Notes: generated by a model from the sequence alone, not told the origin. A stretch of DNA of 64,000 nt from JAMXLO01 sp963832895 (GCA_963832895.1 CAWHVQ010000002.1:124001-188000), one strand, 5' to 3'; shown: positions 28,733-37,956, numbered from the stretch's first letter. Numbers and translations: made by a program.

Positions 28733-29200
28733 CTACCCGCGAACCGTAAGGACAATGCCAAAGACGTCCTGTGTTTGTATCGCAGCGGGTCGCACCAGGA
28801 CCGGCGGCTGCGTCTGCGTGAACCCGACATTGGTTAGCAGGCCCTTTAACCTGCCCGTCCGCTGAAGCGTCAGGTTAGACTCCTGTCCCTGAAGATTCGC
28901 TTCGGGTTCGATCGCCACCTGCATGATGCGAGGGTCCAGCATGGCCTGCGTCACGCTCGCTACGGCGTACTGACCGCATCCAGTCAGATCCGCTCGTCCG
29001 CTGACGAAGAGAAAAGACGCCGGAAAGCTGATCCGCGTCCCGTTCGGGAGGTATTCGATGTTCGCCTGGCGATTGCAAACCTGCGTTGGATTGAGCCCGG
29101 TCGTAACCCTGTCGGACAGCGTCTGCGTGCTCGAGGGCTCGGAGCACGCAGCCAAGGCAAGCAGGGCTGCGAAGGCCGGCACAAGTTGTGTGGTTTTCAT
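28733..29200 (-). CDS. Lipoprotein with OmpA-like C-terminal fold
   Basis: A 155-residue lipoprotein. The signal is TTQLVPAFAALLALAAC with lipobox LAAC. The body (ISFPASFLFVSGRADLTGCGQYAVASV) resembles the beginning of an OmpA-type peptidoglycan-binding domain, but the usual second half with the paired Asp/Arg is not clear, so it may not bind the wall. ATG 29200 is preferred over the longer open frame because it gives a clean signal. It is first in a two-gene lipoprotein unit; the 236 bases to rpmB hold both promoters. Confidence 0.68.
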   Translation of the reverse strand: MKTTQLVPAFAALLALAACSEPSSTQTLSDRVTTGLNPTQVCNRQANIEYLPNGTRISFPASFLFVSGRADLTGCGQYAVASVTQAMLDPRIMQVAIEPEANLQGQESNLTLQRTGRLKGLLTNVGFTQTQPPVLVRPAAIQTQDVFGIVLTVRG

Positions 29201-29436
29201 CGCGTACTCTGTCAGCTGCCTCGCAGCAATGATCGTTCTGCTTGCGGCGACAATAGGGCATAGGCGGCGTGATAGCCAGACGCGCGGCAGGAACCCGTGT
29301 TGCCGGATCAAGCCCGCGCGTCGGCCGACAACGGGGCCGAACACTAATCGTGCGGCGGTCTGAGACGGCATGCTTGACCTCGGGGCCGCCATTGGCGATA
29401 AGCCGCGCCTCCCGTTTCGAACAGGGGTCGCCTGCA

Positions 29437-29742
29437 ATGTCTCGCCGCTGCCAGATCACCGGCAAGGGCGTGCTGACCGGCAACAACGTCAGCCACGCCA
29501 ACAACAGGACGCGCCGCCGGTTCCTGCCCAACCTGCAGGAGACGTCGCTGCTATCCGACGTGCTCGGTTTGCCGGTCCGGATGCGGCTGTCCACCCGGGC
29601 GATCCGCACCATCGAGCATAACGGTGGGATCGACGCTTACCTGCTTGGGACCCCCGACGGCAAACTGACGGTCGACGCCAAGGCACTCAAGCGCCGTCTG
29701 CTCCGCGCACAGGCGAAGCGGACAGCCAGCCAGGCCATCTGA
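29437..29742 (+). CDS. rpmB: 50S ribosomal protein L28
   Basis: A 101-residue L28 of the alphaproteobacterial length. It opens SRRCQITGKGVLTGNNVSHANNRTRRRFLPN, the conserved rRNA-contact region, and continues RLSTRAIRTIEHNGGIDAYL. The start at 29437 matches the family exactly; the longer open frame upstream is not part of it. Its stop overlaps the apparent start of prmC by three bases (CTGA). Confidence 0.95.
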   Translation: MSRRCQITGKGVLTGNNVSHANNRTRRRFLPNLQETSLLSDVLGLPVRMRLSTRAIRTIEHNGGIDAYLLGTPDGKLTVDAKALKRRLLRAQAKRTASQAI

Positions 29743-30584
29743 GCCACACGGTCCGGCAGGCGATCGATCTCGCCGCCAGGCGGCTTCGGCAGGCGGGCAT
29801 CGACAATCCAAGGCTCGAAGCGCGACTGCTGCTCGCCCAGGCGCATGGGGTCCCGCCAGAGGCGCTGTTGCGCGATCCCGGGATGCCGGCGGACATGGTC
29901 AGCTTCGCGCCGCTCGTTGCCCGCCGTGAGGCACGCGAACCGCTGGCGCTGATCCTTGGCCGGCGCGAGTTCTGGGGCCTGGAGTTCGCCGTATCGCCCG
30001 CCACTCTGATCCCGCGGCCAGAGTCGGAGACACTGATCGAGGCGGCCATCGCCGCCTTCCTGCAGCGTCCGCCGCCGCAGCTGATCCTGGACCTTGGCAC
30101 TGGCACCGGGTGCCTGCTGCTGGCCGCATTGTCGGAGTTTCCCGCAGCGTTCGGCCTCGGAGTGGACCGGTCATGCGCAGCCGCCGCGCTTGCCGCGCGG
30201 AACGCCAGATCACTGCGATTGGCTGATCGTGCCAGCATTGTATGCGCCGACTGGGCGGACGCGCTGGACGGCCAATTCGACCTCGTCCTGTGCAACCCGC
30301 CCTATATCCGCAGCGAGGACCTGGGCAGCCTGATGCCCGAGGTGGCGTGCCATGAACCGCGCGCCGCGCTGGACGGCGGTCCGGACGGATTCGCGACCTA
30401 TCGCCGCCTGCTTCCGGCGCTTCAGCGACTGTTGACCCGGGGGGCCGTCGCGGTGTTGGAACTCGGTGCGGGCCAGGCTGAGACGGTGGTCAAACTGGCG
30501 TCGCAGGCCGGTCTTGCGAGTGTTCTGCGGGCCGACCTGATGGGCATTCCGCGCGCCCTCGTGCTACGGCCGGCGACGTCATGA
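29739..30584 (+). CDS. prmC: Peptide chain release factor N5-glutamine methyltransferase
   Basis: PrmC/HemK methylates the Gln of the GGQ motif in release factors 1 and 2. The SAM motif is DLGTGTGCLLLAAL, and the catalytic NPPY is in LVLCNPPYIRSEDL. The N-terminal helical domain (VRQAIDLAARRLRQAGIDNPRLEARLLLAQA) is encoded from about 29748, but no ATG, GTG or TTG is present at its start: the best candidate is CTG at 29739, overlapping the rpmB stop. A TTG at 29868 would remove the whole substrate-binding domain. About 281 residues from CTG. Either a rare start or a mutated one. Confidence 0.85.
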   Translation: MSHTVRQAIDLAARRLRQAGIDNPRLEARLLLAQAHGVPPEALLRDPGMPADMVSFAPLVARREAREPLALILGRREFWGLEFAVSPATLIPRPESETLIEAAIAAFLQRPPPQLILDLGTGTGCLLLAALSEFPAAFGLGVDRSCAAAALAARNARSLRLADRASIVCADWADALDGQFDLVLCNPPYIRSEDLGSLMPEVACHEPRAALDGGPDGFATYRRLLPALQRLLTRGAVAVLELGAGQAETVVKLASQAGLASVLRADLMGIPRALVLRPATS

Positions 30585-30811
30585 AAAAACCGTTTGGCAG
30601 AGTGAGGCAGGCAGACTAGCTTTCATCCCGGCAGGGTCAGCCGCACAGCGGCTTGCCCGAGGCGCCCAGGCCCGATGGTCGGGGTACTCGCCGGAACCAG
30701 TGCCGTTGGATTGAAGCCAGGCCGAGGGGGCACGCCCCGGGACGCCTGCGGGTCTACCCGCGTGTCCCTGCAACCTCCGGTCCGCAACAGAGAAGGCTCG
30801 ACAGCATCAAT

Positions 30812-31285
30812 ATGAACATGAAACGCATGCGTGGACGCGGCCATCGACCCGGTGGCGGCGGGGGTGGAGGCGGCGGGCTGCGACATCATGGCGGCGGCGG
30901 CGGTGGCAACATTCCACTCAACCGTAATCACGTTTTCGACAGCAGCGGTCCCGACCTGCGGATCCGCGGAACTTCGCAGCAGTTGTTCGAGAAGTATCTC
31001 CAGCTCGGCCGCGACGCGACCAGCGGTGGAGACCGGGTGATGGCGGAGGGGTACTTCCAACACGCCGAGCACTATTTCCGCATCCTGAATGCGATGAACC
31101 AGGCGGCGCAGCAGAACCAGCAGAACGGCCAGCAACAGGCTGCTCCGCGGCGGCCCTATAACGGCGAGGAGACGGGCCAGCCGGCCGACGAAACCGAGGA
31201 GGCGGAAGTCGGCGGCGCCCCCGGCACCGGCGACCAGCCCGAGGCCCGGGAGATCCCGATCGCCGCCGCGCCTCCCGAGGCGTAA
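30812..31285 (+). CDS. DUF4167 domain protein
   Basis: A 157-residue protein that begins with a basic, extremely Gly-rich region (RMRGRGHRPGGGGG..., about 1-40), then the DUF4167 core FDSSGPDLRIRGTSQQLFEKYLQLGRDA, which is predicted helical and found downstream of prmC in alphaproteobacteria. A Gln/Asn run and an acidic Pro-rich tail follow. The basic Gly/Arg start suggests RNA or DNA binding. I start at ATG 30812; there is no strong SD. The 227 bases between prmC and this gene hold no other feature that I can support. Confidence 0.8.
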   Translation: MNMKRMRGRGHRPGGGGGGGGGLRHHGGGGGGNIPLNRNHVFDSSGPDLRIRGTSQQLFEKYLQLGRDATSGGDRVMAEGYFQHAEHYFRILNAMNQAAQQNQQNGQQQAAPRRPYNGEETGQPADETEEAEVGGAPGTGDQPEAREIPIAAAPPEA

Positions 31286-31292
31286 CCCGGCG

Positions 31293-32591
31293 CTACTCCC
31301 CCTCCCCTCGCGGGAGGGGGGCAGGGCGAGGGGGCCTCCCGGCCACCGGCCAGCCTCTTCCCCGACCGATCGCCGCATCGCCGAAGCGGTGGCGCAAGGT
31401 GTCAATTGCCGCCTGGGTGGCGGCACGGCGCGGCGTCTCAAGGTCGGCGAGGTCGCCCTGATCCGCTCCAGCGAGCGGCAGCAGCGGGTTTGCACCGATG
31501 CCGATGAGGCGGAATGCCGTGCCGGTCGCCTCGCGAGCCAAAAGCGTGCTGGCTGCTTCGAACAGCCGATCGGGCAGCACTGTGGGGCTCGGCAGGCGCA
31601 TCGCCCGGGTGCGGTTGGCGAAATTGGTGGTCTTCAGCTTCAGGACCACGCCGCCTGCTGACAGCTCGTTCTCCTTCAGTCGCCGTGCCAGCTTTTCGGC
31701 CAGGCGCCACAGATGGCGTTCCAGTTCGTCAGGGTGAGTGAGGTCGGTATCGAACGTGGTTTCGGCGCTGATCGATTTGGTTTCGCGCGCGGGATCGACC
31801 CTGCGCACATCCTCACCCCGGGCGCGCGCGGCGAGCGACGGCCCATCGTCGCCCAGGCGTCGCAGCGCCTCACGGTCGCTCAGCGCCTGGAGATGCCCGA
31901 GCAGCGTGATGCCTTGGACTGCCAGCTTGCGCGCGAGCGTGGGCCCGATGCCGGGCAGCAGCCTGACCGGCTCGGGTGCCAGCAGCGAGGCGGCCTCTCG
32001 AGCGCCGATCACCGCGAAGCCGCGCGGCTTGTCTCGACCTGCCGCGATCTTTGCCAGCAGTCGGTTGGCGGCCAGGCCGATCGATACGGTTACGCCCACC
32101 GTGGTTTCCACCTCGCGGGCGAAGCGGGCCAGCACGATGGCGGCCGGCGCGCCGTGCAGCGCCTCGGTGCCAGCGAGGTCGAGCACCGCCTCGTCGATCG
32201 ACAGCGGCTGCAAGAGCGGCGTCAGCGTCGCCATCATGGCGCGGATCTGCCGTCCGACGGCGACATATTTCGCGAAGTCGGGCCGAATCACCACGGCATC
32301 GGGACAGGCCTTCAGCGCCTTGAACATCGGCATGGCGCTGCGCACGCCGTAGATGCGCGCAACATAGCAGGCGGCGGTCACCACGCCGCGCACGCCGCCG
32401 CCGACGATGACGGGCCTCGCGGCGAGTTCGGGACGGTCGCGCTTCTCGACGCTGGCATAGAAGGCGTCGCAATCGATGTGGGCGATCGTCAGGTCGAACA
32501 GCCCCGGGTGGCCGACGATGCGGGCACCGCCGCACGCCACGCATCTGCTGCCATCGACCTCGGTCAGACAGTCGCGGCAGAACGCGGGCAC
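31293..32591 (-). CDS. dinB: DNA polymerase IV (Y-family, DinB)
   Basis: A 432-residue translesion polymerase. The catalytic palm has AHIDCDAFYASVEKRD and SIDEAVLDL (the usual Tyr after the Glu-Ala is Val), then the helix-hairpin-helix RLLPGIGPTLARKL, and a C-terminal little-finger domain. In front sits a small Cys-rich segment, CRDC...CVAC, probably a zinc ribbon, common in alphaproteobacterial DinB. GTG at 32591 starts five bases after the ROK stop, so I prefer it to ATG 32648, which would overlap. The last 12 or so residues (GRPPRPAPLPRGEGE) are encoded by a dispersed G/C repeat. Confidence 0.92.
   Translation of the reverse strand: MPAFCRDCLTEVDGSRCVACGGARIVGHPGLFDLTIAHIDCDAFYASVEKRDRPELAARPVIVGGGVRGVVTAACYVARIYGVRSAMPMFKALKACPDAVVIRPDFAKYVAVGRQIRAMMATLTPLLQPLSIDEAVLDLAGTEALHGAPAAIVLARFAREVETTVGVTVSIGLAANRLLAKIAAGRDKPRGFAVIGAREAASLLAPEPVRLLPGIGPTLARKLAVQGITLLGHLQALSDREALRRLGDDGPSLAARARGEDVRRVDPARETKSISAETTFDTDLTHPDELERHLWRLAEKLARRLKENELSAGGVVLKLKTTNFANRTRAMRLPSPTVLPDRLFEAASTLLAREATGTAFRLIGIGANPLLPLAGADQGDLADLETPRRAATQAAIDTLRHRFGDAAIGRGRGWPVAGRPPRPAPLPRGEGE
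31296..31334. repeat. Dispersed G/C-rich palindromic repeat, copy B
   Basis: CCCCTCCCCTCGCGGGAGGGGGG with a G-rich flank, in opposite orientation to the other copies. It forms the last codons of dinB. Confidence 0.85.
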
Positions 32592-32595
32592 GGAC

Positions 32596-33492
32596 TCACG
32601 TGGCCGGCCACAGCCACGCCGCGCCGCGCACGCCGGATGAGTCGCCATGTTTGTTGCGGACAATCGGCGTCTGCACAAAGTCGCTGAACACGTAGCGGGT
32701 AACCAGTGGCGGCAGTGCTGTGTACAGATGATCCATGTTGGACAGACCGCCGCCCAGCACGATCACGTCGGGATCCAGCAGATTGACCACGTGGGCCAGG
32801 CCGCGCGCCAGCCGGTCGGCATGGCGATCGAGCGCCGCCTGCGCCCGAGTGTCGCCTGCGGCGGCGCGGGCCGGAATGGCGGAAGCGTCGTGCGCACCCT
32901 CGCCGTCGCAGTCGCGTGCCAGCGACGGCCCGGCGACCCAGGTCTCCAGGCAGCCGAAGTGGCCGCACCAGCACTGCCGCCCGGGCAGCTCTTCCGGCCG
33001 TGGCCACGGCAGCGGATTATGGCCCCACTCGCCGGTGACATGGTTGCGGCCACGCATCGCCTTGCCACTCACCACCACACCACCACCGCAGCCGGTGCCG
33101 AGGATGGCGCCGAACACCAAGCCATGACCCGCCCCGGCGCCGTCGATCGCTTCCGAAAGTGCGAAGCAGTTGGCGTCGTTCTCCACCCTCACCTCGCGGT
33201 CGAGCACAGCGCTGATGTCGCGATCGAACGTGTGCCCGTTCAGGGCGATCGAGTTGGCGTTCTTCACCAGCCCGGTGACCGGGCTGATCACCCCGGGGAT
33301 ACCGATCCCCACAGTAGCGGTGATGCCGAGCCGGGCTTCCGCGTCACGCACGAGGCCGGCGATGCCATCGAGCGATGCCTGGTAGCCATGCGGCGTGTCT
33401 ATGCGACGACGGAAGCGCTCGCCACCGTCGGCCCCCAGGACCGCAATTTCGATCTTGGTGCCGCCGAGGTCGATACCGATGCGGTGCTGCAT
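32596..33492 (-). CDS. ROK family sugar kinase (fructokinase/GlcNAc kinase-like)
   Basis: A 298-residue ATP-dependent kinase. The phosphate loop is GIDLGGTKIEIAVLG near the start; the catalytic region includes ENDANCFALSEA, and the ROK zinc site is CWCGHFGCLET (His and three Cys). Such enzymes phosphorylate fructose, mannose or N-acetylglucosamine; the substrate cannot be told. It is upstream of dinB with a four-base gap, an odd but tight pairing. ATG 33492 gives the standard N-terminus. Confidence 0.88.
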   Translation of the reverse strand: MQHRIGIDLGGTKIEIAVLGADGGERFRRRIDTPHGYQASLDGIAGLVRDAEARLGITATVGIGIPGVISPVTGLVKNANSIALNGHTFDRDISAVLDREVRVENDANCFALSEAIDGAGAGHGLVFGAILGTGCGGGVVVSGKAMRGRNHVTGEWGHNPLPWPRPEELPGRQCWCGHFGCLETWVAGPSLARDCDGEGAHDASAIPARAAAGDTRAQAALDRHADRLARGLAHVVNLLDPDVIVLGGGLSNMDHLYTALPPLVTRYVFSDFVQTPIVRNKHGDSSGVRGAAWLWPAT

Positions 33493-33557
33493 GGAGTGGG
33501 CTCTGCGCGGTGAATGATGATGCACTCAAGGCAAAGCCTAGCACGAAATCGTCGCGT

Positions 33558-34796
33558 TCAGGAGTTGTCCGCCAGCGCCAGGCCGACATACTTGAACTGA
33601 TGCACCACGTCGTTGACCGGATGCGCGGTATCCTGCCGCACCTGGAACACACTGACCACGCGCGAGCTCAGGTCGCCGTTCGTGTCGTAGGCGATCGGTC
33701 CTTGCAACGTGTCCACGTTGACGGCCTGGATGGCATCGCGCACCGCACCACGTGTGACCGGTGCGCCGGACTTCGCGACGGCCTCGATCGCCGCCAGGAT
33801 CACCAGTGCCGCATCGTATGAGGTGATCGAGTAGTCCGATGGTGGTGTGTTCCAGCGCTTCTCGAAATTCGCCACCCAGCCGGACAGTTTGGCATCGTCC
33901 AGCATATGCGGCGCGGCAATGGTGCTGTACCAGCCCTGCGCCGCGGGGAAGCCCGCTCCCGACAGGATCGATGCCTGGTGCAGTCCATCGCCGCCGGCCT
34001 TGATCATGTCGGGCATGATCTCGTAGCTCTGCTTGACCAGCTTCACCCCGGCCAGCGCGCTGGAGCCGCAATAGATTGCCTGGGGCCCGAGGTTCTTGAT
34101 CTTGGTCAGCAGCGGCCGATAGTCGCTGATCAGCGGATCGACGCGGTCGCGCCCCATCACCTGCATCCCACGCTTGGCGGCCTGCGCCTGGAACGCATCG
34201 GCGAGGCCGACGCCATAGGCGCCGGTGTCGTCCACCACGAAGACTGACTTCACCTTGAGCTGGTCCGCCATGAAATTGGCCATGTTGGGACCCTGGAAGG
34301 CATCGGTGGTGCAGGTGCGGAAGTAGATCGCCTTGCCGGCGGGCCGGTACATTTCGGCGAACTTCGGGTCGGTCAGATCGGGATTGGTGGAACTCGGCGT
34401 GACTGTCGCGAGGTTGCCCTGGCTGAGCAGCGGCGCCATCGCCTTGCCGCTGCCGCTTGCCATCGGGCCGACCGCTGCGACCACCGTGGGGTCGACGATC
34501 ATCTTGCGCGTGTTGATCGCCGACTGCGCCGGATCGTACTGGCCGGCGGTCGCAGTGCCGTCGTCCAGGACGAGGGCGCGTATCTCGTAGCCGCCGATGC
34601 CACCCTTGGCATTGGCTTCCTCGATCGCGAGTTGCGCGCCGTGCAGAATGTTGGTCGCATCCTCGGCCGAGGCGCCTGTCAGCGGCAGGTTGATGCCAAC
34701 GGTGACAAACCTGTCGCCGGCTCGCGCCTGCCTGACGAGGCCGGCGAACACCGATGAGCCGAGCAGGACGAGGGCGGAACGGCGGGCAACGCGCAT
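33558..34796 (-). CDS. Branched-chain amino-acid-type ABC substrate-binding protein
   Basis: A 412-residue periplasmic binding protein (LivJ/leucine-binding family). It has an Arg-rich signal peptide (RVARRSALVLLGSSVFAGL, possibly cleaved after RQARA). The body starts FVTVGINLPLTGASAEDATN and has the hinge pattern GPMASGSGKAMAPLLSQGNLATVTPSSTNPDLT. No permease or ATPase gene is near, so it is an orphan that must use a transporter encoded elsewhere or act as a sensor. It ends 65 bases from the ROK gene. Confidence 0.88.
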   Translation of the reverse strand: MRVARRSALVLLGSSVFAGLVRQARAGDRFVTVGINLPLTGASAEDATNILHGAQLAIEEANAKGGIGGYEIRALVLDDGTATAGQYDPAQSAINTRKMIVDPTVVAAVGPMASGSGKAMAPLLSQGNLATVTPSSTNPDLTDPKFAEMYRPAGKAIYFRTCTTDAFQGPNMANFMADQLKVKSVFVVDDTGAYGVGLADAFQAQAAKRGMQVMGRDRVDPLISDYRPLLTKIKNLGPQAIYCGSSALAGVKLVKQSYEIMPDMIKAGGDGLHQASILSGAGFPAAQGWYSTIAAPHMLDDAKLSGWVANFEKRWNTPPSDYSITSYDAALVILAAIEAVAKSGAPVTRGAVRDAIQAVNVDTLQGPIAYDTNGDLSSRVVSVFQVRQDTAHPVNDVVHQFKYVGLALADNS

Positions 34797-35023
34797 CGAA
34801 GCCTCCCATGGGTTAGCGCGGCCCAGGTTGTCCAGGCCGGCTGCACTGCACCGGGACCGCGCGAAGCCACGTACGAGGCGGCCGTCATGCGATCCGCCGC
34901 GACCGAAGATACAGCAACATTCATACCAACAGAAACCGGCCCCGTGCCTGATTGACGCTGGTTCTGCGTGATTCGCGTTCCTGGCCGGCTCCGGCTACCC
35001 AAGGGCAAGGATCGGAGCCACGC

Positions 35024-36103
35024 ATGCAGCTTTGGACCACGACGGTCGCCTCCCCACGCGCCACCGCCCGCACTGCGCGCGAACGGGAAGCGGCCGGCTG
35101 GGACGGAATGCTTGTCGTCAACTCGCAGAACCTGTCCGGCGATCCCTACGTCGCGCTGGCGATGGCGGCCACGGCGACCACCCGCCTCGGTCTGGGCACC
35201 GGCGTGACCAACAACGTGACCCGCCATCCCGCCGTCACCGCCTGCTCGATTGCCAGTATCCAGCGGCTGTCAGGCGGGCGGGCGGTGCTGGGCATCGGCC
35301 GCGGCGATTCGGCGCTGGCGCATCTTGGGCGCGCGCCATCGAGGCTCGCGCCATTCGAGCGTCATCTGCGGCAATTGCAGGCTTATCTGCGCGGCGATGC
35401 GGTGCCGTTCGACGACATCGACATTGCCACCGAAGTGGCCCCGCCGATGTCGGAGCTCGAGCTTGCCGGTGCGCCGCCGGCGAGCCAGATCGGCTGGATC
35501 GCCGAGGGCGCGGCCAAGGTGCCGGTCGAGGTCGCCGCCAGTGGGCAGCGCGTCATCGCGATCGCCGCGCGCCACGCTGATTGCGTTATGTTCGCTCTCG
35601 GGGCTGACGAGGAACGGATCGCCTGGGGCATTGACCTCGCGCGCAGGGCGCGCCGCGAGGCGGGGCTGGACCCTGACGGCATCACCTTCGGTGCTTATGT
35701 CCCGTGTGGCTGTCACACCGACGTCGCAACAGCGCGCGATCTGATCCGCGGCTCGCTGACCACGCATGCCCGCTTCTCGGTGATGCACGGCAACGCCAGC
35801 GGTCCTGTCTCGGACAGCGACCGCGCCGTGCTGGAGGATTTGCGCAATTCGTACGATATGCGCGCCCATACCCGTGGCGACTCGCGCCAGGCGGGCGTTC
35901 TGACCGCGGCATTCATCGACCGCTTTGCCATCGCCGGCACGCCTGAGCACTGTTTCTCCCGCCTGCAGCGGCTGGCCGCGCTCGGTCTGGAGAAAGTGGC
36001 GCTGTCCGCGGCAATGCGCGGCGTTTCCGAGACCGAGGCTGGCGTGGCGAAACGGCTGTTCGAAGTCGAGGTGCTGCCGGCTATGCAGAGCGGGAGATCA
36101 TGA
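35024..36103 (+). CDS. LLM-class flavin-dependent oxidoreductase
   Basis: A 359-residue (beta/alpha)8-barrel of the luciferase-like monooxygenase class that uses FMN or F420. Typical stretches are REREAAGWDGMLVVNSQ, ATTRLGLGTGVTNNVTRHPAVTA and GGRAVLGIGRGDSALAHLG. The C-terminal FAIAGTPEHCFSRLQRLAALGL is also characteristic. ATG 35024 has AAGGATCGGAG upstream. Its stop overlaps the next ATG (ATGA at 36100). The substrate is unknown. Confidence 0.87.
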   Translation: MQLWTTTVASPRATARTAREREAAGWDGMLVVNSQNLSGDPYVALAMAATATTRLGLGTGVTNNVTRHPAVTACSIASIQRLSGGRAVLGIGRGDSALAHLGRAPSRLAPFERHLRQLQAYLRGDAVPFDDIDIATEVAPPMSELELAGAPPASQIGWIAEGAAKVPVEVAASGQRVIAIAARHADCVMFALGADEERIAWGIDLARRARREAGLDPDGITFGAYVPCGCHTDVATARDLIRGSLTTHARFSVMHGNASGPVSDSDRAVLEDLRNSYDMRAHTRGDSRQAGVLTAAFIDRFAIAGTPEHCFSRLQRLAALGLEKVALSAAMRGVSETEAGVAKRLFEVEVLPAMQSGRS

Positions 36104-36723
36104 TGCGCGCCCGCAAGACGCAGCGTTGCATTGTCGGGTTGGCGATCGCGATCATGGCGGTTCGCGCGCACGGCGCGGCGGCTGCGTCACTGCTGACGAC
36201 CAGCCTCTTGCCGCCGGTCAGTGCCACTTGCATCTCATCACCGTTCGGCCCCCGCGTGCTGCCGAACGTGCCGGAAGCCGGCTCTTATCACTACGGCGTG
36301 GATTTGCCCGCTCCGGTGGGATCAGCCGTTACCGCGACTGCGCCCGGCAGCGTGATCCGCGTTCAGCGCAAGGGTCCGGGTGGGCTGGAAATGCTCGTCC
36401 AGCATGACGGCTTCGTCGGCATCTACAGCCATTTCGGCATGATCGCGCCCGCCATTGCCGAAGGAAAACGCACGGTCGCCGCGGGCGAGAAGCTTGGGGT
36501 TGTCGGCCGAACCGGCGTGAGCCTGGGCGCGCACTTGTATTTCGAGATGGTCCTGGACGGCAGGCCGGTCGATCCCACGCCCTATCTAGGCCTGCCGCGC
36601 TGCGGCGGCAGCGCGACGGCGACAGCTGCCAAACGGGATACCGACGGCGTAACCGTTGGTGGGCGGAAGTACTATCAGCTCTCGCTTCCCGACCGACAGT
36701 ACTCTGACTGGCAACCACATTAG
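36100..36723 (+). CDS. LytM/M23-fold protein with a degenerate metal site
   Basis: A 207-residue exported protein of the M23 fold. A hydrophobic leader (CIVGLAIAIMAVRAHGAAA) precedes the domain. The first metal motif is intact (YHYGVD, HxxxD) and the middle His in IYSHFG is kept, but the last motif reads GAHLYFEM where active enzymes have HLHFE; the second His, a zinc ligand, is Tyr. This may make it inactive as an endopeptidase, as in the EnvC/NlpD activators of amidases. It is coupled to the LLM gene. Confidence 0.82.
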   Translation: MMRARKTQRCIVGLAIAIMAVRAHGAAAASLLTTSLLPPVSATCISSPFGPRVLPNVPEAGSYHYGVDLPAPVGSAVTATAPGSVIRVQRKGPGGLEMLVQHDGFVGIYSHFGMIAPAIAEGKRTVAAGEKLGVVGRTGVSLGAHLYFEMVLDGRPVDPTPYLGLPRCGGSATATAAKRDTDGVTVGGRKYYQLSLPDRQYSDWQPH

Positions 36724-36765
36724 GTCTCGCTTGCTCCTCGCCTCCCTCAGTCTCAGGATGCCTGC

Positions 36766-37014
36766 ATGAGCGAGACTGTCCTCGACATGAAGGGCACTGC
36801 CTGTCCGATCCCGGTGCTCCGCGCCAATCGCGCGCTGCGCTCGATGGCGGCCGGCGAGCGGCTGCGCGTGCTCGCCACCGACCGTGCCTCGGTTGCCGAC
36901 TTCCAGGCATTCTGTCGCGAGACCGGCCATGCGTTGCTCGCGTGGTCCGAGGAGAACGGCGTGTTCAGTTTCGTCATCCGCCGCCGCGCCGAGGAACCGG
37001 AGCAGAAGGACTGA
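36766..37014 (+). CDS. TusA-like sulfurtransferase
   Basis: An 82-residue single-domain protein of the TusA/SirA family. It carries the conserved motif LDMKGTACPIPVLRANRAL with the persulfide Cys at 13, followed by RVLATDRASVADFQAFCRETGH. TusA relays sulfur for tRNA thiolation and other uses; family members outside that role are common. Two bases separate its stop from the deacetylase ATG, so they are co-transcribed. Confidence 0.9.
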   Translation: MSETVLDMKGTACPIPVLRANRALRSMAAGERLRVLATDRASVADFQAFCRETGHALLAWSEENGVFSFVIRRRAEEPEQKD

Positions 37015-37015
37015 C

Positions 37016-37948
37016 ATGCCCACAGCGCTGATCACCCATCCTGCGTGCCTCGGCCACGACAACGGCCCATATCACCCCGAGTGCCCCGATCGCCTGCGCG
37101 CCGTCCTCACCGCGCTGGAGACCCCCGAGTTCGCGGACCTGCTGCGCGAGTCCGCGCCGCACGCCACCACCGAGCAGCTCACCCGGGTGCATCCTGCGAA
37201 CTACGTTGACGCGATTCAGTCGATCCGGCCGGCCGAAGGCGAGACCGTGCAGCTCGACGCCGACACCGCGATGAGTGCTGGCAGCGCCGAGGCCGCGCTG
37301 CGCGCGGCGGGGGCCGCGGTGGCCGGGGTGGATGCGGTGATGGAAGGCTGGGCGCGCGCTGCGTTCGCCGCGGTGCGCCCGCCGGGCCACCACGCCGAAC
37401 CGGCCCGCCCTATGGGTTTCTGCCTGTTCAACAACGCCGCCGTCGCCGCAATGCACGCACGTTCGCAGTGGGGCGTGCAGCGCGTCGCTGTGGTCGACTT
37501 CGACGTGCACCATGGCAACGGCACGCAGGCGATGTTCGCCGCGGACAAGGACCTGTTCTACGCGTCGTCGCACCAGCACCCATGCTATCCGGGCACCGGC
37601 GAGACGTGGGAGCGCGGCACCGCCAACAACATCATCAATGCACCGCTGCGCCCCGGCTCGGACGGTGCTGCATTCCGTGCGGCATGGTCGGACACGATCC
37701 TGCCGGCGCTCGACCGCTTCGCCCCCGGCCTGCTGATCGTTTCGGCCGGTTTCGACGCGCACAAGTCCGATCCGTTGGCGCAGCTCCGCCTCGACACCGC
37801 GGATTATGCCTGGATCACCAAGGAGCTTCTGCGCGTCGCGGCGGCGCATTGCGGCGGGCGAATGGTCTCGGTGCTGGAGGGCGGCTACGACCTCGAGGCG
37901 CTTGCCGCCTCGGCCGCAGCGCATGTGCGCACGCTGATGGTGGCGTAG
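37016..37948 (+). CDS. Histone deacetylase-superfamily (class II-like) hydrolase
   Basis: A 310-residue zinc amidohydrolase. It has the substrate pocket region GPYHPECPDRL, the catalytic PPGHHAEPARPMGFCLFNNAA and the metal site VDFDVHHGNGTQ; a later GGYDLEALA carries the transition-state Tyr region. Bacterial members deacetylate polyamines, lysines (AcuC) or other amides. It is tightly packed between tusA-like and xseB (8-base gap). Confidence 0.9.
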   Translation: MPTALITHPACLGHDNGPYHPECPDRLRAVLTALETPEFADLLRESAPHATTEQLTRVHPANYVDAIQSIRPAEGETVQLDADTAMSAGSAEAALRAAGAAVAGVDAVMEGWARAAFAAVRPPGHHAEPARPMGFCLFNNAAVAAMHARSQWGVQRVAVVDFDVHHGNGTQAMFAADKDLFYASSHQHPCYPGTGETWERGTANNIINAPLRPGSDGAAFRAAWSDTILPALDRFAPGLLIVSAGFDAHKSDPLAQLRLDTADYAWITKELLRVAAAHCGGRMVSVLEGGYDLEALAASAAAHVRTLMVA

Positions 37949-37956
37949 GAGAATTA

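Noticed and set aside
30585..30811. The 227-base gap between prmC and DUF4167 as a possible tRNA or small-RNA gene
   Set aside because: No cloverleaf or conserved RNA pattern can be made from it by eye.
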